DNA of 64,000 nt from Epiperipatus broadwayi. Lineage: Eukaryota; Onychophora; Udeonychophora; Euonychophora; Peripatidae. A program made the translations under genes and the position numbers. Of this stretch, positions 25,905 through 37,439 are shown one piece after another (positions within the stretch are counted from its first letter, which is position 1; the number at the start of each line of letters is the position of its first letter). Location of the stretch: contig JAQFVV010000321.1 in NCBI GenBank assembly GCA_028023455.1, forward strand, positions 560,001 through 624,000, given 5' to 3'. Below the pieces are notes generated by a model. That model saw only the letters and a list, made by a program, of their open reading frames with translations. It did not search any database and was not told where the DNA came from.

Positions 25905-26385
25905 ATCGATTTTCACAGAGGCAAACCCCTCCATACAGTATCACCACTCAATGCAAACCATATTAATCAATGGATGCAGGAAGGTTTGTGCATAAAATCC
26001 CTATCTTGTGCCTACTCATCCAATACCCCCAGACTAGTTTCTAGCTTGTGGCTTTCATGAGTAAGGAGCCTTGTATCTGAGAGCACTGCACCTAGGTCTT
26101 AGGATCTAATGCAACCCTCCAGCAGCTACTTTTTACTTTTTTAGCTAACTATAAAGCTTTGTGTCCAAAATGAAAATATAATACTGTTTTCAAGCTAAGC
26201 TCATTAGCTTGAATAGTTGGATAGAACTGAACTAGATAGGGATTTTATGCAAAAACCTTCCTGCATCCATTGATTACTCTGGTTTGCACAGAGTGATGAT
26301 ACTGTAAGGAGATTTTTGCCTTTGTGAAAATCAGATTGTGTAATCCTAAAGAATGATGATCATGTGATGTTTTAATAATAATCGA
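25905..26385. mobile_element. Hammerhead-ribozyme repeat element, short form
   Basis: The left part (25915-26225) is colinear with 35235-35560. At about 26230 the sequence switches to an inverted copy of the element's first 150 bp (ACTAGATAGGGATTTTATGC through CATGTGATGTTTTA). It therefore carries one hammerhead, minus strand, and inverted ends of about 140 bp. Confidence 0.75.
26020..26073 (-). ncRNA. Hammerhead ribozyme motif, core mutated
   Basis: Minus-strand order as at 1306-1360 with GAAACTAGTCTGGGGG and helix II AAGC...GCTA, but the core box reads CTCATGA instead of CTGATGA. The G5 equivalent is lost, so activity is unlikely. Confidence 0.65.
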
Positions 26386-26612
26386 TACCTGTTATTATGA
26401 TTCAGTCTATCTATAGATACAAAAAAATATTGCAAAAAATATATTACTGTGTTTATATTTTAGTTAAATCCAGTACTGATGACAATCATCTCTTATAAGT
26501 TATTTCTTTTTTAATTTATTGAGAACAGAAGATAATTATTTTAAAAGTTTTTTTTGACTTTGATCAATGTTGGACAATCATGTTCTAAGATGGCTAACCA
26601 AGTCTTTGGTTG

Positions 26613-27101
26613 TGCAGTGTTTTCAGGGAGTTAAAACTCAGCTGAAATTGCATAAATAAAGTTGGACTCATAAAGGTTTATAACTTAGTTATTTTATTAT
26701 TATAGTAAACAAAAAACATTTATAATATAAAATTATGATACAAAAAATCATGGATTATTAACATTACAATTGTGTTATCAGTTATTCAATGATACATCAG
26801 TTTGATTATTTATGATGGAACTAAAACTAATGTAATCCCTTTCTATTACCTCGTATTGATACAGTTCATTATATTTTAGCAGTCCTTAGATTACAACTGT
26901 TTCATACAGGTTGCTAACTCCTTTATTTGTTCTACTTTTAAGATTACATCATTAACATGCCCACTCATTGGGGAGTATGCTAATCAAGAGCAAAATCAAG
27001 AGAAAAATGTTCTCTTTTTTTATTTTACTCTTTTCATCAATGCTTCTACGCTCACCACTCTCTCTTCTCATTATTTCTAGAGTTAATCAGTCCATTTAGC
27101 A
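26613..27101 (-). repeat. 3' LTR of the retrotransposon
   Basis: 489 bp, TGCAGTG...TTTAGCA as read on the plus strand. It is closely similar to 31091-31580 with scattered substitutions, so the insertion is not very recent. Confidence 0.93.
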
Positions 27102-27102
27102 C

Positions 27103-27114
27103 ACCTCCTCTCAC
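27103..27114 (-). other. Polypurine tract
   Basis: On the minus strand GAGAGGAGG lies directly before the 3' LTR. This is the expected position and composition for the plus-strand primer. Confidence 0.7.
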
Positions 27115-27686
27115 TCTAGAACATAGTATTTTAGTCTGATTGGTAATCTGCATTCTTGTGATTTTCTGAGAACAGGAGGTCTCTCACTTTTTTGGTCTGT
27201 TTGATTGTGTGCAGAGTTAGTGGAGTCTGTTCTTTTTTGTATCATACTTAATGTCTCTGGTTCAACAAGAAGATTCTTTTCCTGTGGAATTCATGGTAGC
27301 ATTTCCCTGTCTTTCTTTGTTAAAGATTCCCACTAGTGATCAGTTTTAATAAGAGTACTGTTATCATGTAATGGTATAACTGCTGACCTCCTTATGTGTT
27401 TTACGTGTCTCTACACAGAAGGACCATTTTCCAATCATATATTATAAATAACTTTAGACACTAGATATTTTTTTTTATAAAATCCCACACCAATACTAGA
27501 TCATCCCTTCTACACTTTGGTAATTGTTTATGAGTGTCCAGGTAGATCTCTGGACACCATTCAGTCCTTTTCTCCTGAGACATAATCTTTGACATATGTG
27601 TATAGTAAGTCCTGCTAAATACTAAGTTAGCAGGTGATTTCTCATTATTTGATTGAAGTAGAAGTGTTGGAAAAACATGATCTATG

Positions 27687-27995
27687 TTAACACTTCATCC
27701 ATTTTTGTGTAGCTTTCTTCAATCCCTTTTTTAAACTTTGGACTGCCTTTTTGGGTAATCCATTTGAGGCAGGATGATAGGCAGGTGTCAGGATGTGTTG
27801 GATCCCCCTTTCAGATAGGTAATTTTCAAAATTTGTAGATGTGAAATCCGTCCCATTATTCAATACTAGCAAATCTGGATATCCATGTGTGGCAAAAATT
27901 TCTTGGAGAGCCTTTATGGTAAAAGTGGCATTAATTGATTTGATTAAACAGTATTCAATCCAATTGCTGTAAGAGTCCACAACTGTTAAAACCAA
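27687..27995 (-). pseudogene. Integrase catalytic core, catalytic residues lost
   Basis: The reading has VVDSYSNWIE (first catalytic Asp present), IFATHGYPDLLVLNNGTDF and YHPASNGLPKKAVQSLKKGL. In Ty3/gypsy integrases the second block carries D-N-G and the third a Glu after NG. Here they read N-N-G and P-K-K, so two of the three DDE residues appear replaced. The C-terminal part beyond 27687 is not recognisable. Confidence 0.85.
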
Positions 27996-28093
27996 GTGTC
28001 CATTTGTAGGGCCTATGTGGTCAATGTGAACATGTCCCCAGGGTTAGGTTCAGACCAAGAACTAAATGCTTTATTTGGCAAGTTGGCCGTACT

Positions 28094-28642
28094 TTAGCAA
28101 TTATGGTATTGCTTCACAATTTTTTCAATCTCTTGGTCAATATGCAGCCACCACACATATGATTGAGATAGGGCCTTCATCCTTACTATCCCAGGGTGTC
28201 CAGCATGAAGTAATTTTAATACCTGTGAGTGTCCCTCCATAGGTATGAACCCTCTATCTGATCTAGTGAGGCAAACATTACAGATTGACAGATACTGCTG
28301 AGCATTCCAGATTGGGTGGCAGTTAGGCCATCCTTTTTTGATCCATGTTTTCAGCTTGTGACAGCCAGGGTCTCTAAGTGCCCATTCATCTACCTTGGTA
28401 CTATTCAAGGTATCATTCAATTTGACTACTTCTAGTAGATTTACCTCCACAAATTCATGTGGCCTATTAGCTTTTAATGGTAGGTGTGATAAAGCATCAG
28501 CATGTGGTATTTGGTTTCCCAGTTTATACATTAAATTATAGTCATAGACTGCAAGAATGTTTATCCATCGTAAAATTCTTTGGCTGCTATAGTCAGGAGT
28601 TTTTTTCCCAATATACCCAATAATGGATGATGGTCTGTACAT
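28094..28642 (-). pseudogene. RNase H end and integrase zinc-finger region
   Basis: 182 codons. The first part (RILRWINILAVYDYNLMYKL, PHADALSHLPL) is the end of the RNase H domain of a gypsy polyprotein. The last third (LLHAGHPGIVRMKALSQSYV, WWLHIDQEIEKIVKQYHNC) is the integrase HHCC finger, entered as far as its first Cys. Frame shifts separate it from RT upstream and the integrase core downstream. Confidence 0.85.
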
Positions 28643-29038
28643 ATGGTGAACTTCAAGCCATAGATATACTGGTAGAACTTTTTTACTGCAAAGATAATAG
28701 CTAGGGCTTCTTTGTCTAATTGACTATAGTTGATTTCAGCTGATGATAGTGTGCGGGAGGTGTATGTAATTGGACATTCATGACCATTTAGTCAGTGAGA
28801 GATTATAACTTCAATGCCATTCGCAAGAGCATCTGAGGAGACTATAATTTCGTGATCACTCTGATAGTATACTAATAGGTTTTCTGAAGATAATAGATTT
28901 TTTTGCTGTCTGGAATGTGATCTGTTGTTTGGCCTGTCTCTTCCAGCATTGCCCTTTGCATAGTAGAATATACAGGTGCTTTAATTTGGCTGATTTTCCC
29001 TTTTCCCTTCAAGAAAATTTCAAAGAAACAAAATAATC

Positions 29039-29407
29039 TCAAGAAAGCCTTAAGTACTTTACATTTTTTGGTGTGGGAGCATTTTTTATGGCCATGACCT
29101 TTTCTGGAGTTGGGCATTTACCATTTTGGTTAATATGTCCCAAAAACGTTAATTCTCTCATAGACCAAATGCTTTTGGTGACATTAATTTTAATTCCTAC
29201 CCATTCCAGTCTAGTACATATGGTAAGTACACATTCTTCCATTTCTGTCTCTGACTGAGCATAAATTAACAAGTCATCCAGATAGGGGATTGTGCACATC
29301 ACATTAAGCTTTAATTGATCAATCTTGGCTTGAAAGATATTGTTGGGAGCTGTCATAATTCTGAATGGCAATTTGTTGCATTGGAATAGTCCAACATGTG
29401 TATTCAA
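29039..29407 (-). pseudogene. Reverse transcriptase core of the LTR retrotransposon
   Basis: The reading THVGLFQCNKLPFRIMTAPN, IFQAKID and IPYLDDLLIYAQSETEMEEC holds the YxDD active site as YLDD. LTFLGHINQNGKCPTPEKVM, the RT connection region, follows. Both catalytic Asp residues are present. The N-terminal RT part is frame-shifted (29410-29700). Confidence 0.88.
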
Positions 29408-29852
29408 GGTTAATATTTTGGCTGTTTTATCAGTGACAGGAATCTGGTGGAAAGCAGATGTCAGGTTAATTTTTGCAAAAATAATAAGCTTTCTAAAATG
29501 ATGCGAGTATTTCTGAGATATTTAGAACAGAATATGCACTCTTGTTTAAATAACTATTTACTGTAACCCTATAATCTCCACAGATCTGTAAACTTCCATT
29601 AGGTTTTGCTACTATCACAATCTGGCCCACTCCAAATCTTCTATGGGTGATAACACACCTTTTATGAGACTTTTAACAATTCTCTTCAACCTTGGTTTTG
29701 AGTAAAAAAGGAACCTTCCAGGGTTTATACTTCACTGGTTGTGTATCTTCAGTTAGTTCAATATTTACTGGACTTTTCCCTAAAACAGTCAAGTTTGCCT
29801 CGAAGATTTTCAAGAACTGCTTATGCACTATATTTTCCAGTTTTACCATTTA

Positions 29853-29917
29853 GATAATCTGGATGGATATGCCCCATGGATTATCATTTTGATAATCTGG
29901 ATGGATATGCCCCATGG
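29853..29917. repeat. Tandem duplication inside pol
   Basis: The 27-bp segment GATAATCTGGATGGATATGC-CCCATGG occurs at 29853-29879 and 29891-29917, offset 38 bp. A post-insertion local duplication. Confidence 0.9.
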
Positions 29918-30274
29918 CCAAAACCAATTTCAGCCTAGTAAGGGTTTGATGTTCATCTTGACTACAAAGGTAGGGTTTTGTTTTTGTTATTTAATTTTAC
30001 TGGAACAGAAACCTTCCCACAGATTGGTATGTTATTATGATTCACAACTGTGCCAATTACATTTGTTTTATCTAGATTAAATTTTGACTTGTGTGTAGAA
30101 TTTATTTTGTTTCAGTCCATTAGAGACATGCTGGATAGTCTTGCTCAACTGACTATCTCCATTGTGACCAATTTCCATGATTATTAAATCTAGTATAATC
30201 TGTTCATTTATCTTAGTTTTTACTCTTTTAATTTCTGACCTTTTGTCCATGGTTCCAGTTAATTTTATATATGA

Positions 30275-31003
30275 TCATTGTTGACTGGTTTTCCTTTTGC
30301 AAATGTAACATTTTATGCCACAAATACAGCACTTTTGGTTTTTGAGTTTGCAAACTCTTTTTACATGTCCATTTATGCCACAACAAAAACAAGTAAAATC
30401 CTCTCTTGGAGTTTGTGATGATGTTTCCACTGTTTCTGTTTTACATACACTTACAACAATATTTGCTTCCTTAGTTCCAGCTTGGGATTCCATCGTGTTT
30501 GTTACCATCATCTCATGAGCAATACGTTTAGTAATAGCAGTGTTGTAATCTATGTCTATTTCACTGAGCAATAATTTTCTCAAATTATGGTCGATCATGC
30601 CATAGAGAAATTGATCTAAGAGCATATCTTCAAGATCAGGAAATAAACAGTCTCATGTCAAGGTTTGTAATGCAATATTATACTTGGAGTAGGTTTTATG
30701 TGAGTGCTGCTTTTGCATTCTAAACCACAGGCATGTGACTCTTTTGGTAACTGCAGGCAGAAAATATGCTGTAAGTTGTTCCACTAATACTGTATATGAT
30801 AACTGTTCTGGAGGTTTATTGTCCACTAATTGTTTGGCAATTTGCAATACATCTGTTCCAGTGAAGAATAATATCGAGACTTTAGTTTCATCATCTTCGA
30901 TTTTATTCAGCCTCATATATTTTTCCAATTGTTTCATGTATAGAGTCCATCCAACTAGATTTCCAATCTCAAATTCTCCAATATTTTGCGAAGCAAAAGC
31001 CAT
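30275..31003 (-). pseudogene. gag gene with CCHC zinc knuckle, frame-shifted
   Basis: It starts at the ATG complementary to 31001-31003 (MAFASQNIGEFEIGN...W), typical of arthropod gypsy-type gags. The 30653-31003 and 30275-30625 readings are two frames of one gag, separated by a break near 30630-30652. The distal part has C-F-C-C-GING-H-VKRV-C (CX2CX4HX4C), followed by K-C-C-I-C-G, a damaged second knuckle. No function is retained. Confidence 0.85.
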
Positions 31004-31070
31004 GATTGTATGAACTATTCAAAATTGCTTTTTATCTTCTCTTTTATTTACAAAATGATAACCTCCATTA

Positions 31071-31088
31071 TCCTATCTGACTGCGCCA
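31071..31088 (-). other. Primer binding site
   Basis: Two bases inside the 5' LTR the minus strand reads TGGCGCAGTCAGATAGGA. TGG at the start and the position fit a tRNA 3'-end primer site. TGGCGCAGTC is a start known from several animal gypsy-group elements. The tRNA identity is not certain. Confidence 0.75.
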
Positions 31089-31090
31089 TC

Positions 31091-31580
31091 TGCAGTGATT
31101 TCAGGGAGTTAAAACTCAGCTGAAATTCCATAAATAAGGTTGGACTTATAGAGATTTATAACTTAGTTATTTTATTATTATAGTAAACAAAAAACATTTA
31201 TAATATGAAATTAAGATACAAAAACCATGGATTATTAACATTACAATTGTGTTATCAGTTATCCGATGATACATCAGTTTGATTATTTACAGTGGAACTA
31301 AAACTAATGTAATCCCTTTCTATTATCTCCTATTGATGCAGTTCATTATATTTTAGCAGTCCTTAGATTACAACTGTTTTGTACAAGTTATTAACTCCTT
31401 TATTTGTTCCACATTTAGGTTTACAGCCTTAGCATGTCGACTCATTTGGGAGTATGCTAATCGGGAGAAAAAACAAGAGAAAAATGTTTTTTTTTTGTAT
31501 TTCACTCTTTTCATCAACACTTTTATGCTCACCACCCCCTCTAGTCATTATTTCTAGGGTTAATCAGTCCATATAGTGCA
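31091..31580 (-). repeat. 5' LTR of the retrotransposon
   Basis: 490 bp, pairs with 26613-27101. Adjacent to the PBS, so it is the 5' LTR for minus-strand transcription. Confidence 0.93.
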
Positions 31581-31986
31581 GGTTGTAGAATGCTTAAGTT
31601 TAGAATAGGTTCCATTAATTTAGATATTGCTTCTGCCAAATAATGGGATGACTTAAAAGATTAGCCACAATTTTTTTCTTTTTGAAATTAGTTTCTCAAG
31701 TCCAAAAACATTAATTTTTTTCTTTGAGTTGGGGATAGAAATTTTTAATATTTTTCTTTCCTTAGCTGTGCATGTTTGTATTAATTACATTCCATTGATA
31801 GAAGTTGGAAAATTACAAATAGTAAAGTGAAAAAATCTTAGATAAGTGGTTTGATTTCTATTTCATCTTGGCAGTTATATTAAACATAAAAGATTTCACT
31901 TTCAGTTGGTAAAAGTAGATTTACTAATTCTGAAGTTTTTTGTTAATCTCTCCTTTAATGTACTAGATAGAGCAATAATATTGTTC

Positions 31987-31989
<3 letters not shown>

Positions 31990-32060
<71 letters not shown>

Positions 32061-32062
32061 TT
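31990..32062. repeat. (TA)n microsatellite
   Basis: Nearly pure TA tract with a few interruptions, followed by TTGTACCGGACACC. A similar TTGTAACCGGACA follows a (TA)n tract at 36868-36890. Confidence 0.95.
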
Positions 32063-35000
32063 GTACCGGACACCACTCAATCTATTCTGATAGCAAAACC
32101 ACCAGATCACTACGTATCTGGAAAAATTTATTTACTGTGATCAGAATGGATGATGATGATGGTTTGCACTGGCTAAACTCAGGGAGAAACAAGAAATCTT
32201 AAAATTGTTTAGACAATTGAGAAACAAAAGCACTAAGACAAACATCAGCCAAATTAAGTTTAAACAAATTTTAAAAATTTTATTAAGAGAAGCCTTATAA
32301 GAAAAGTTTCTAATTTAACAAATAGGATTAGCTCAGGCATGTACCAGAAAGACTAAATGCTATGCTCTGGCAGACCTACTGATCTTCTAATAATGAATTA
32401 TAAAAGGGAGGAAGCAAATTTCATTTAGCAGAGGATTCACCCAAACATTGGTCTTCCCATTCATAGATACTTAAACAATACATTCTTGATATATATCAAT
32501 GAAACCAGTGCTGGTGAGCTTTTTGAGGTCCAAAAAATGTGTCGGGACTACGAATGTTATATGCCGGTAGAGGCTGCATCTAATATTACATTTAAAATAA
32601 AGATGATTGATTTACCTCAAGAACAAATAAAAAATATGATTCAGTGAGAAAGGAAAACAAAAAATTAACTGGAAAATCCCCAACCAAATGATTGGCCAAA
32701 ACTAATAATAATTAAAGGTCTCAATAGGAGACAAGTAAAACATTAGAAAACCAGTTACATCTGCTCCAGCATTTAAAGAAAATGAATTACAAATAATTAT
32801 AATTAAAAAATAAATTTATGAAACAAGTTCTGAGTACATGCTCTGATAAATTTCAAGCCACATATAAATATAAAAACAAATCTATCAGAAAGTGCACATG
32901 AGTACGAAAATACTGAAGCTTTAAATATTTTAGCAGAATGAAAGTCTCTCTCACCTGTAATTTATGAAGGGATAAATTATTATCTTCCTGCTGATGACTT
33001 ATAAAATTACAAAGAAAAAAACAATTCTAGTTTCCACTTTCAGAGATATAAGAAATTAAGAAATGAAATCCCCATCTGCAGATAACTAGGACACTAAAGT
33101 CACCAGCCAAAAGATTTTTGGTGGTTTGCAAAAGTGCAAGCACAGTATTTAAAAATCAATTATTGGCTACTAAAATAATTACAGGTAAGCATTTAAACCA
33201 TACATGTCTGCTAAAGCATTTATAAAAAGTTAGGTATAAAAATATAAAAACTCACTCTTCACTTTCCAATAAACAAAAATTGAAAGCAAATTTGGAATCT
33301 TAAAACTAAGATTCCAAGACACACTACAAAATACAAGAAAACACAACAAATATTAAATATGAGGCTAAATATGGCTTATGAATACAGATTTATAATTAGA
33401 TTGAGTGGAGATTTAATTAAAAGACTATTCTGGGAAGAATAAAAGAAAATTTTACCTTACGGTAAAGCACAGTTCGTGTAGAGTGCACACATTTATTTTA
33501 GTCCATTTTCAGGTCCTTTGACAGTGGCAAGGTAGAGTCAGTGAAGGTCTGGTTTATTTTGGTGTTCATGGTAGGATTGAAGGAGAGTTTGAAGGCATGG
33601 ATCTGTCTTTTGTTTAAGTTAGCAAGACATCATGATGATGGCAAAACTCAAAAGTGGTAGATCTTGACATCTTGTACAGCAATGAAGTCTGTTAATAATT
33701 GCAAGTTTTTAGCAGAAATTAAATTTCCGAACTGCTACCCAAAACGGTATAACTCTCAACAGGCGATAATCAAAGTGTATATAGAATACTAAATCTCTCA
33801 CTTTGAAACAACTTGTCAGTCAAGAATTAAAGTGAAAAAAACGTATTGTGCCAAATTTTGCAGGGTCGTTTATATCTGGCTACATTTCCCATGAAAACCT
33901 TTCATGTTGTCCAATTCTATGCCTAAGGCAGGGAAAATATTAATCTCCAGCTCAATCTAATCTAAGAATTCTATCCAGGGATTATTGAAACGAAAACAAC
34001 TACATAAAATTAAATCTCCACTTTTAGAATGAGTTTACAATAATTAAAATAAAAGCAACAGGAATGTAATTAGCTAGCCAGCTTGTTTTTAATCAAATTG
34101 ATTTAAAAAATAAAAATAAAAACAATTGGTATAAGAAAAATATTTTAAAAACAATTTTATAAACATTAAAACGATCTATTTTAAATATAAACGAGTAGGT
34201 GTTTTAATACACGTACTCTTTTTGAATAATAATAATAATAAAAAAAAATTAATATTAGATAAGATTTAACAAAAATTAAGTTTTTAATTTTGGCAGTAAA
34301 ATCCTTGAATTGGACATCAATCCAGTTCAACTTATATATATATATGCTTATGTTTTATTGTTGATATTAATAAACAATAAAACAATAAAATAAGTGATTT
34401 TAATATATTTTTAAATTATATATATATATATATAAATCACAAACAATACACACATATATTAGTAATTATTTTTGTTATTAATATTATTTGGTATATAAAT
34501 ATAATAAATACAAATTTGCAGTGCTTTAACGTTTTTTTTTACATTTCAGAATATACTAGTAACAATGTATTTCTTATAAGTGCATGACTTATACAGCAAT
34601 TTTTTCGATGATGATCTCTATAAGGTTAATAAATAAAATATATTCCAAAACATCTCATTTCTATGCATATGTAAAACATAGATTAAAACATTTGAAAAAA
34701 AAAATTTCTGGAAGAACTACTACTACCTTCTATTGGTTCAGGCCATGTTTTTTACATGTCTTTAACATCACAGTTCACCACCTTTCCATATGAAATTAAT
34801 ATAAATTTAATTTATAAATGTCATATTTTAATATATTTATTTGACAATGTAGTTTTTAAAAATGATATAATCTCTGTTCTAATAACCATTAATATATTTA
34901 TTTAAAGACAATTTAGATAAATAGGTTTATGGAATGTTAAACTTATAATTTGAATTGGTGTAATTTGCTACAGATAAATATTGAACTATGATGATATTGA

Positions 35001-35195
35001 CATATGCAAGGTATGATCTGGGATAACTAAATGTAGGAATTAGAAAGAAATCCAACTTAGAGGTCACTTACCTTTACAAATCTCTTTTAAAATATCATAT
35101 TTATATTTAATAAGAGATATATGTTTTATATTTAATCTTAAAATGATATAATAATCTTTAGCTTAATAAATAATTAGTAATAATCAATTAATGTA
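32063..35195. other. Decayed repeat-like sequence, no assignable gene
   Basis: The first half (32070-33400) is less extreme in composition and has short peptide-like stretches broken by many stops. It is probably an old mobile element that I cannot classify. 33460-34000 has mixed composition. 34200-35195 is A+T-rich with (TA)n tracts. Confidence 0.35.
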
Positions 35196-35357
35196 TTTAT
35201 CTCTAAACATCACATGATCACTATTTCTTATGCTTGCTCATAACTGTTGTCAATAAAGGCAAAACTCTCCATACAGTAGTGCCACTGAAAGCAAGACAGA
35301 GTAATCAATGGATGCCAGAAGGTTTATGCATAAAATCTCTATCTAGTACATACTAAT

Positions 35358-35412
35358 CCAATATCCCCAGACTAGTTTCTAGCTTATGGCATTCATCAAT
35401 GAGGAGCCTTGG
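35358..35412 (-). ncRNA. Hammerhead ribozyme motif, one core change
   Basis: Minus strand: CCAAGGC, TCCTCA, TTGATGA, helix II AATGC...GCTA with loop CATAA, GAAA, CTAGTC, TGGGGA, TATTGG. Stem I pairs fully, including the distal CCAA/TTGG. The core C3 equivalent is changed to T, which should impair cleavage. Confidence 0.7.
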
Positions 35413-35917
35413 ATCTGAGAGCATTGCATCTAGATCTTAGGATCTAATGTAATCCTCTAGCAGCCACCTTTTATCTCTACTTAACTACAAAACTATGAGT
35501 CTAAAAATGAAAACACAATAATATTTTCAATCCAAGCTCAGTAGTTTATATAGTCTTATAGATCTGAACTCAGTTCAATACCAATATATTTTGGTACTTG
35601 GCATTTTAATAACTATAGCCACTACTATTTTATTAGGCAGGATTGATAATAAACCACTAAACATCACATGATCACTATTTCTTATGCTTGCTTATAACTG
35701 TTGTTAAAATGTGCAAAACTCTTCATACAATAGTTCCACTCAAAGCAAAGACAGGGTAATCAATGGATGCCAGAACCCATGTGCATAAAATACTGAGCTG
35801 GGATTAAAAATATTGTATTTTCAATTTTAGACTCGTAGTTTTGTAGCTAAGTAGAGATAAAAGGTGACAGCTGAGGGTTGCATTAGATCCTAAGATCTAG
35901 GTGTAGTACTTTCATAT

Positions 35918-35972
35918 CCAAGGCTCCTCACTGATGAAAGCCACTAGCTAAAAAGTAATCTGGGGATATTGG
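35918..35972 (+). ncRNA. Hammerhead ribozyme motif, GAAA box lost
   Basis: CCAAGGCTCCTCA-CTGATGA-AAGC-CACTA-GCTA is followed by AAAAGTAATC instead of GAAACTAGTC, then TGGGGATATTGG. Stem I and helix II remain; the G12 equivalent is lost. Confidence 0.7.
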
Positions 35973-36089
35973 ATGAGTAGGCACTAGATAGGGATTTTAT
36001 ACACAAACCTTCTTGCATCCATTGATTACTCTATTTTGCTTTGAGTGGCACTACTGTATGAAGAATTTAGCCTGTGTTAATGTATTTAT

Positions 36090-37435
36090 CCAAAGATGTG
36101 TTCAATAAATGTGTCAAAACTGAACAGCAGTAATTAATAAACAAAATAGAGTATTTCAGTACAGTAAGCTATAATATACTTTGTAAGTAATATACCCTAC
36201 TTCAATTATAGACTATCTGAAAAAAATAAACAAACAAAAAAGGTAATTAAAGTAAAAAAGTCATTAAAATTTATAAATTTAATAAATTTTATAATAAGGC
36301 AGCAATCATTTTTCAATCTAAAAATGCCATTACATGATTACATTTATCAATAATGTTTTTCTGAGTTAAGTTGAATGCAACATTTTATTGTCTGTTTAAT
36401 ATAATATAGTTTTCACTTAATAAAATGGTTTCTAAACATAACGTTTAAACTTTTGACTAATTTAATAATTTTTTAAAAATATCTTTCTTAAGTGATAAAA
36501 TGAAAGTTATTAATTTAGTAATTGCAAAAAAAAAATAAGAATTATAAAATATTCATGTTTTGTGTCAGAAAGATTAAAGTTTGAAAAGTTTAATCAAGAT
36601 TTAGAAATATGTAAAGGCAAGTAAGAGTGACTGTATAAATTCTAAAATCAATACAGTCTTAAAAACATCAAAGCACTTAGAATGGCTATCATTTGCTGAT
36701 AACAAAGCTATTATTAACATTTTTATAGAGGGAAAGTATTGACCACAACACGCTCAACTGCAATGCAAATCTGACACTTCACTCATCATTTGATGTAAAA
36801 ACATAAATATGCAATACAATAAATTTTTTATTTATTTTTTAAGTGAATGTAAATGAGTGAACACACACTATATATATATTGTAACCGGACATGATCAAAC
36901 AACCTCTTTACATCGGTTGTAAATATTTTCTGATGAGCATATTGTAGAAACGAACCATCGATTGGCATTCCCCAATACAGATGTCACTCCACCTACAACA
37001 ATATTTACTGCTCATCAAAGTATGTAGCACAATAGAGACTGAAAACATCTAGAAATTTATGTGTTTGGGTTCCCCAAATGGCACCATTAGAGTTCCATTT
37101 CACTACAACCTGACTTACCTAGGTCTAGTTACACCAAACATAGCTCAGGAGGCATGAGATTCTCATGAACAAGTGCAATGAATGACAAGTATTGCAAAAT
37201 GAACAACTGGACAATTGGATTACTTTTATATAACAATAAAATATATTTCACAACATTCATTAGGATCATTAGTTCTCCATAGTTATTTTGGACAATAATC
37301 CAAAAAGTTTATCATTAGTTCATTTTTGATATAGTTCATCTTTAGGATCCATTTTCTGGTAAGTGCATATCTTTTTAGGTTCCATTGATTACTAATTCCT
37401 CCTTGGTAATATATTAATCTACAGTGTCCTTTAAT
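36090..37435. other. Intronic stretch, no gene seen
   Basis: The stretch 36880-37230 follows a (TA)n tract and is of higher complexity (CCGGACATGATCAAAC...). It is probably an element remnant. No ORF above noise. Confidence 0.35.
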
Positions 37436-37439
37436 TCTT

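Larger units (their letters stand above)
26608..31585 (-). mobile_element. Ty3/gypsy-type LTR retrotransposon, full length, degenerate coding
   Basis: A complete insertion of 4968 bp between LTRs (26613-31580), flanked by the 5-bp target duplication GGTTG at 26608-26612 and 31581-31585. LTRs start TG and end CA. On the minus strand the order is LTR, PBS, gag with zinc knuckle, a weak protease region (about 30110-30270), RT, RNase H end, integrase zinc finger, integrase core, PPT, LTR. RNase H/integrase after RT places it in the Ty3/gypsy (Metaviridae-like) group. Stops and frame shifts break every gene, so the copy is non-autonomous. There is no envelope-like ORF. Confidence 0.92.
35200..36085. 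mobile_element. Hammerhead-ribozyme repeat element, tandem unit plus inverted copy
   Basis: Unit 1 starts with CTAAACATCACATGATCACT (35203) and carries a minus-strand hammerhead. The same start recurs at about 35657, a direct period of 454 bp. The second unit runs only about 135 bp before the sequence turns into an inverted copy (35795-36075) carrying a plus-strand hammerhead and ending near TTTGAGTGGCACTACTGTAT. There is no ORF. The tandem period with a ribozyme in each unit matches the layout of PLE pseudo-LTRs and retrozymes. Confidence 0.8.

Noticed and set aside
30735-31013. 92-codon plus-strand ORF
   Set aside because: Antisense of the gag gene of the LTR retrotransposon.
31906-32202. 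98-codon ORF over the (TA)n tract
   Set aside because: Its central part is the Ile/Tyr translation of (TA)n; flanks show no domain.
36922-36965. CTGATGAGCATATTGTAGAAAC, hammerhead-like boxes
   Set aside because: CTGATGA and GAAAC have the right spacing, but no consistent stem I or stem III can be drawn and the surroundings do not match the ribozyme family. Probably chance.
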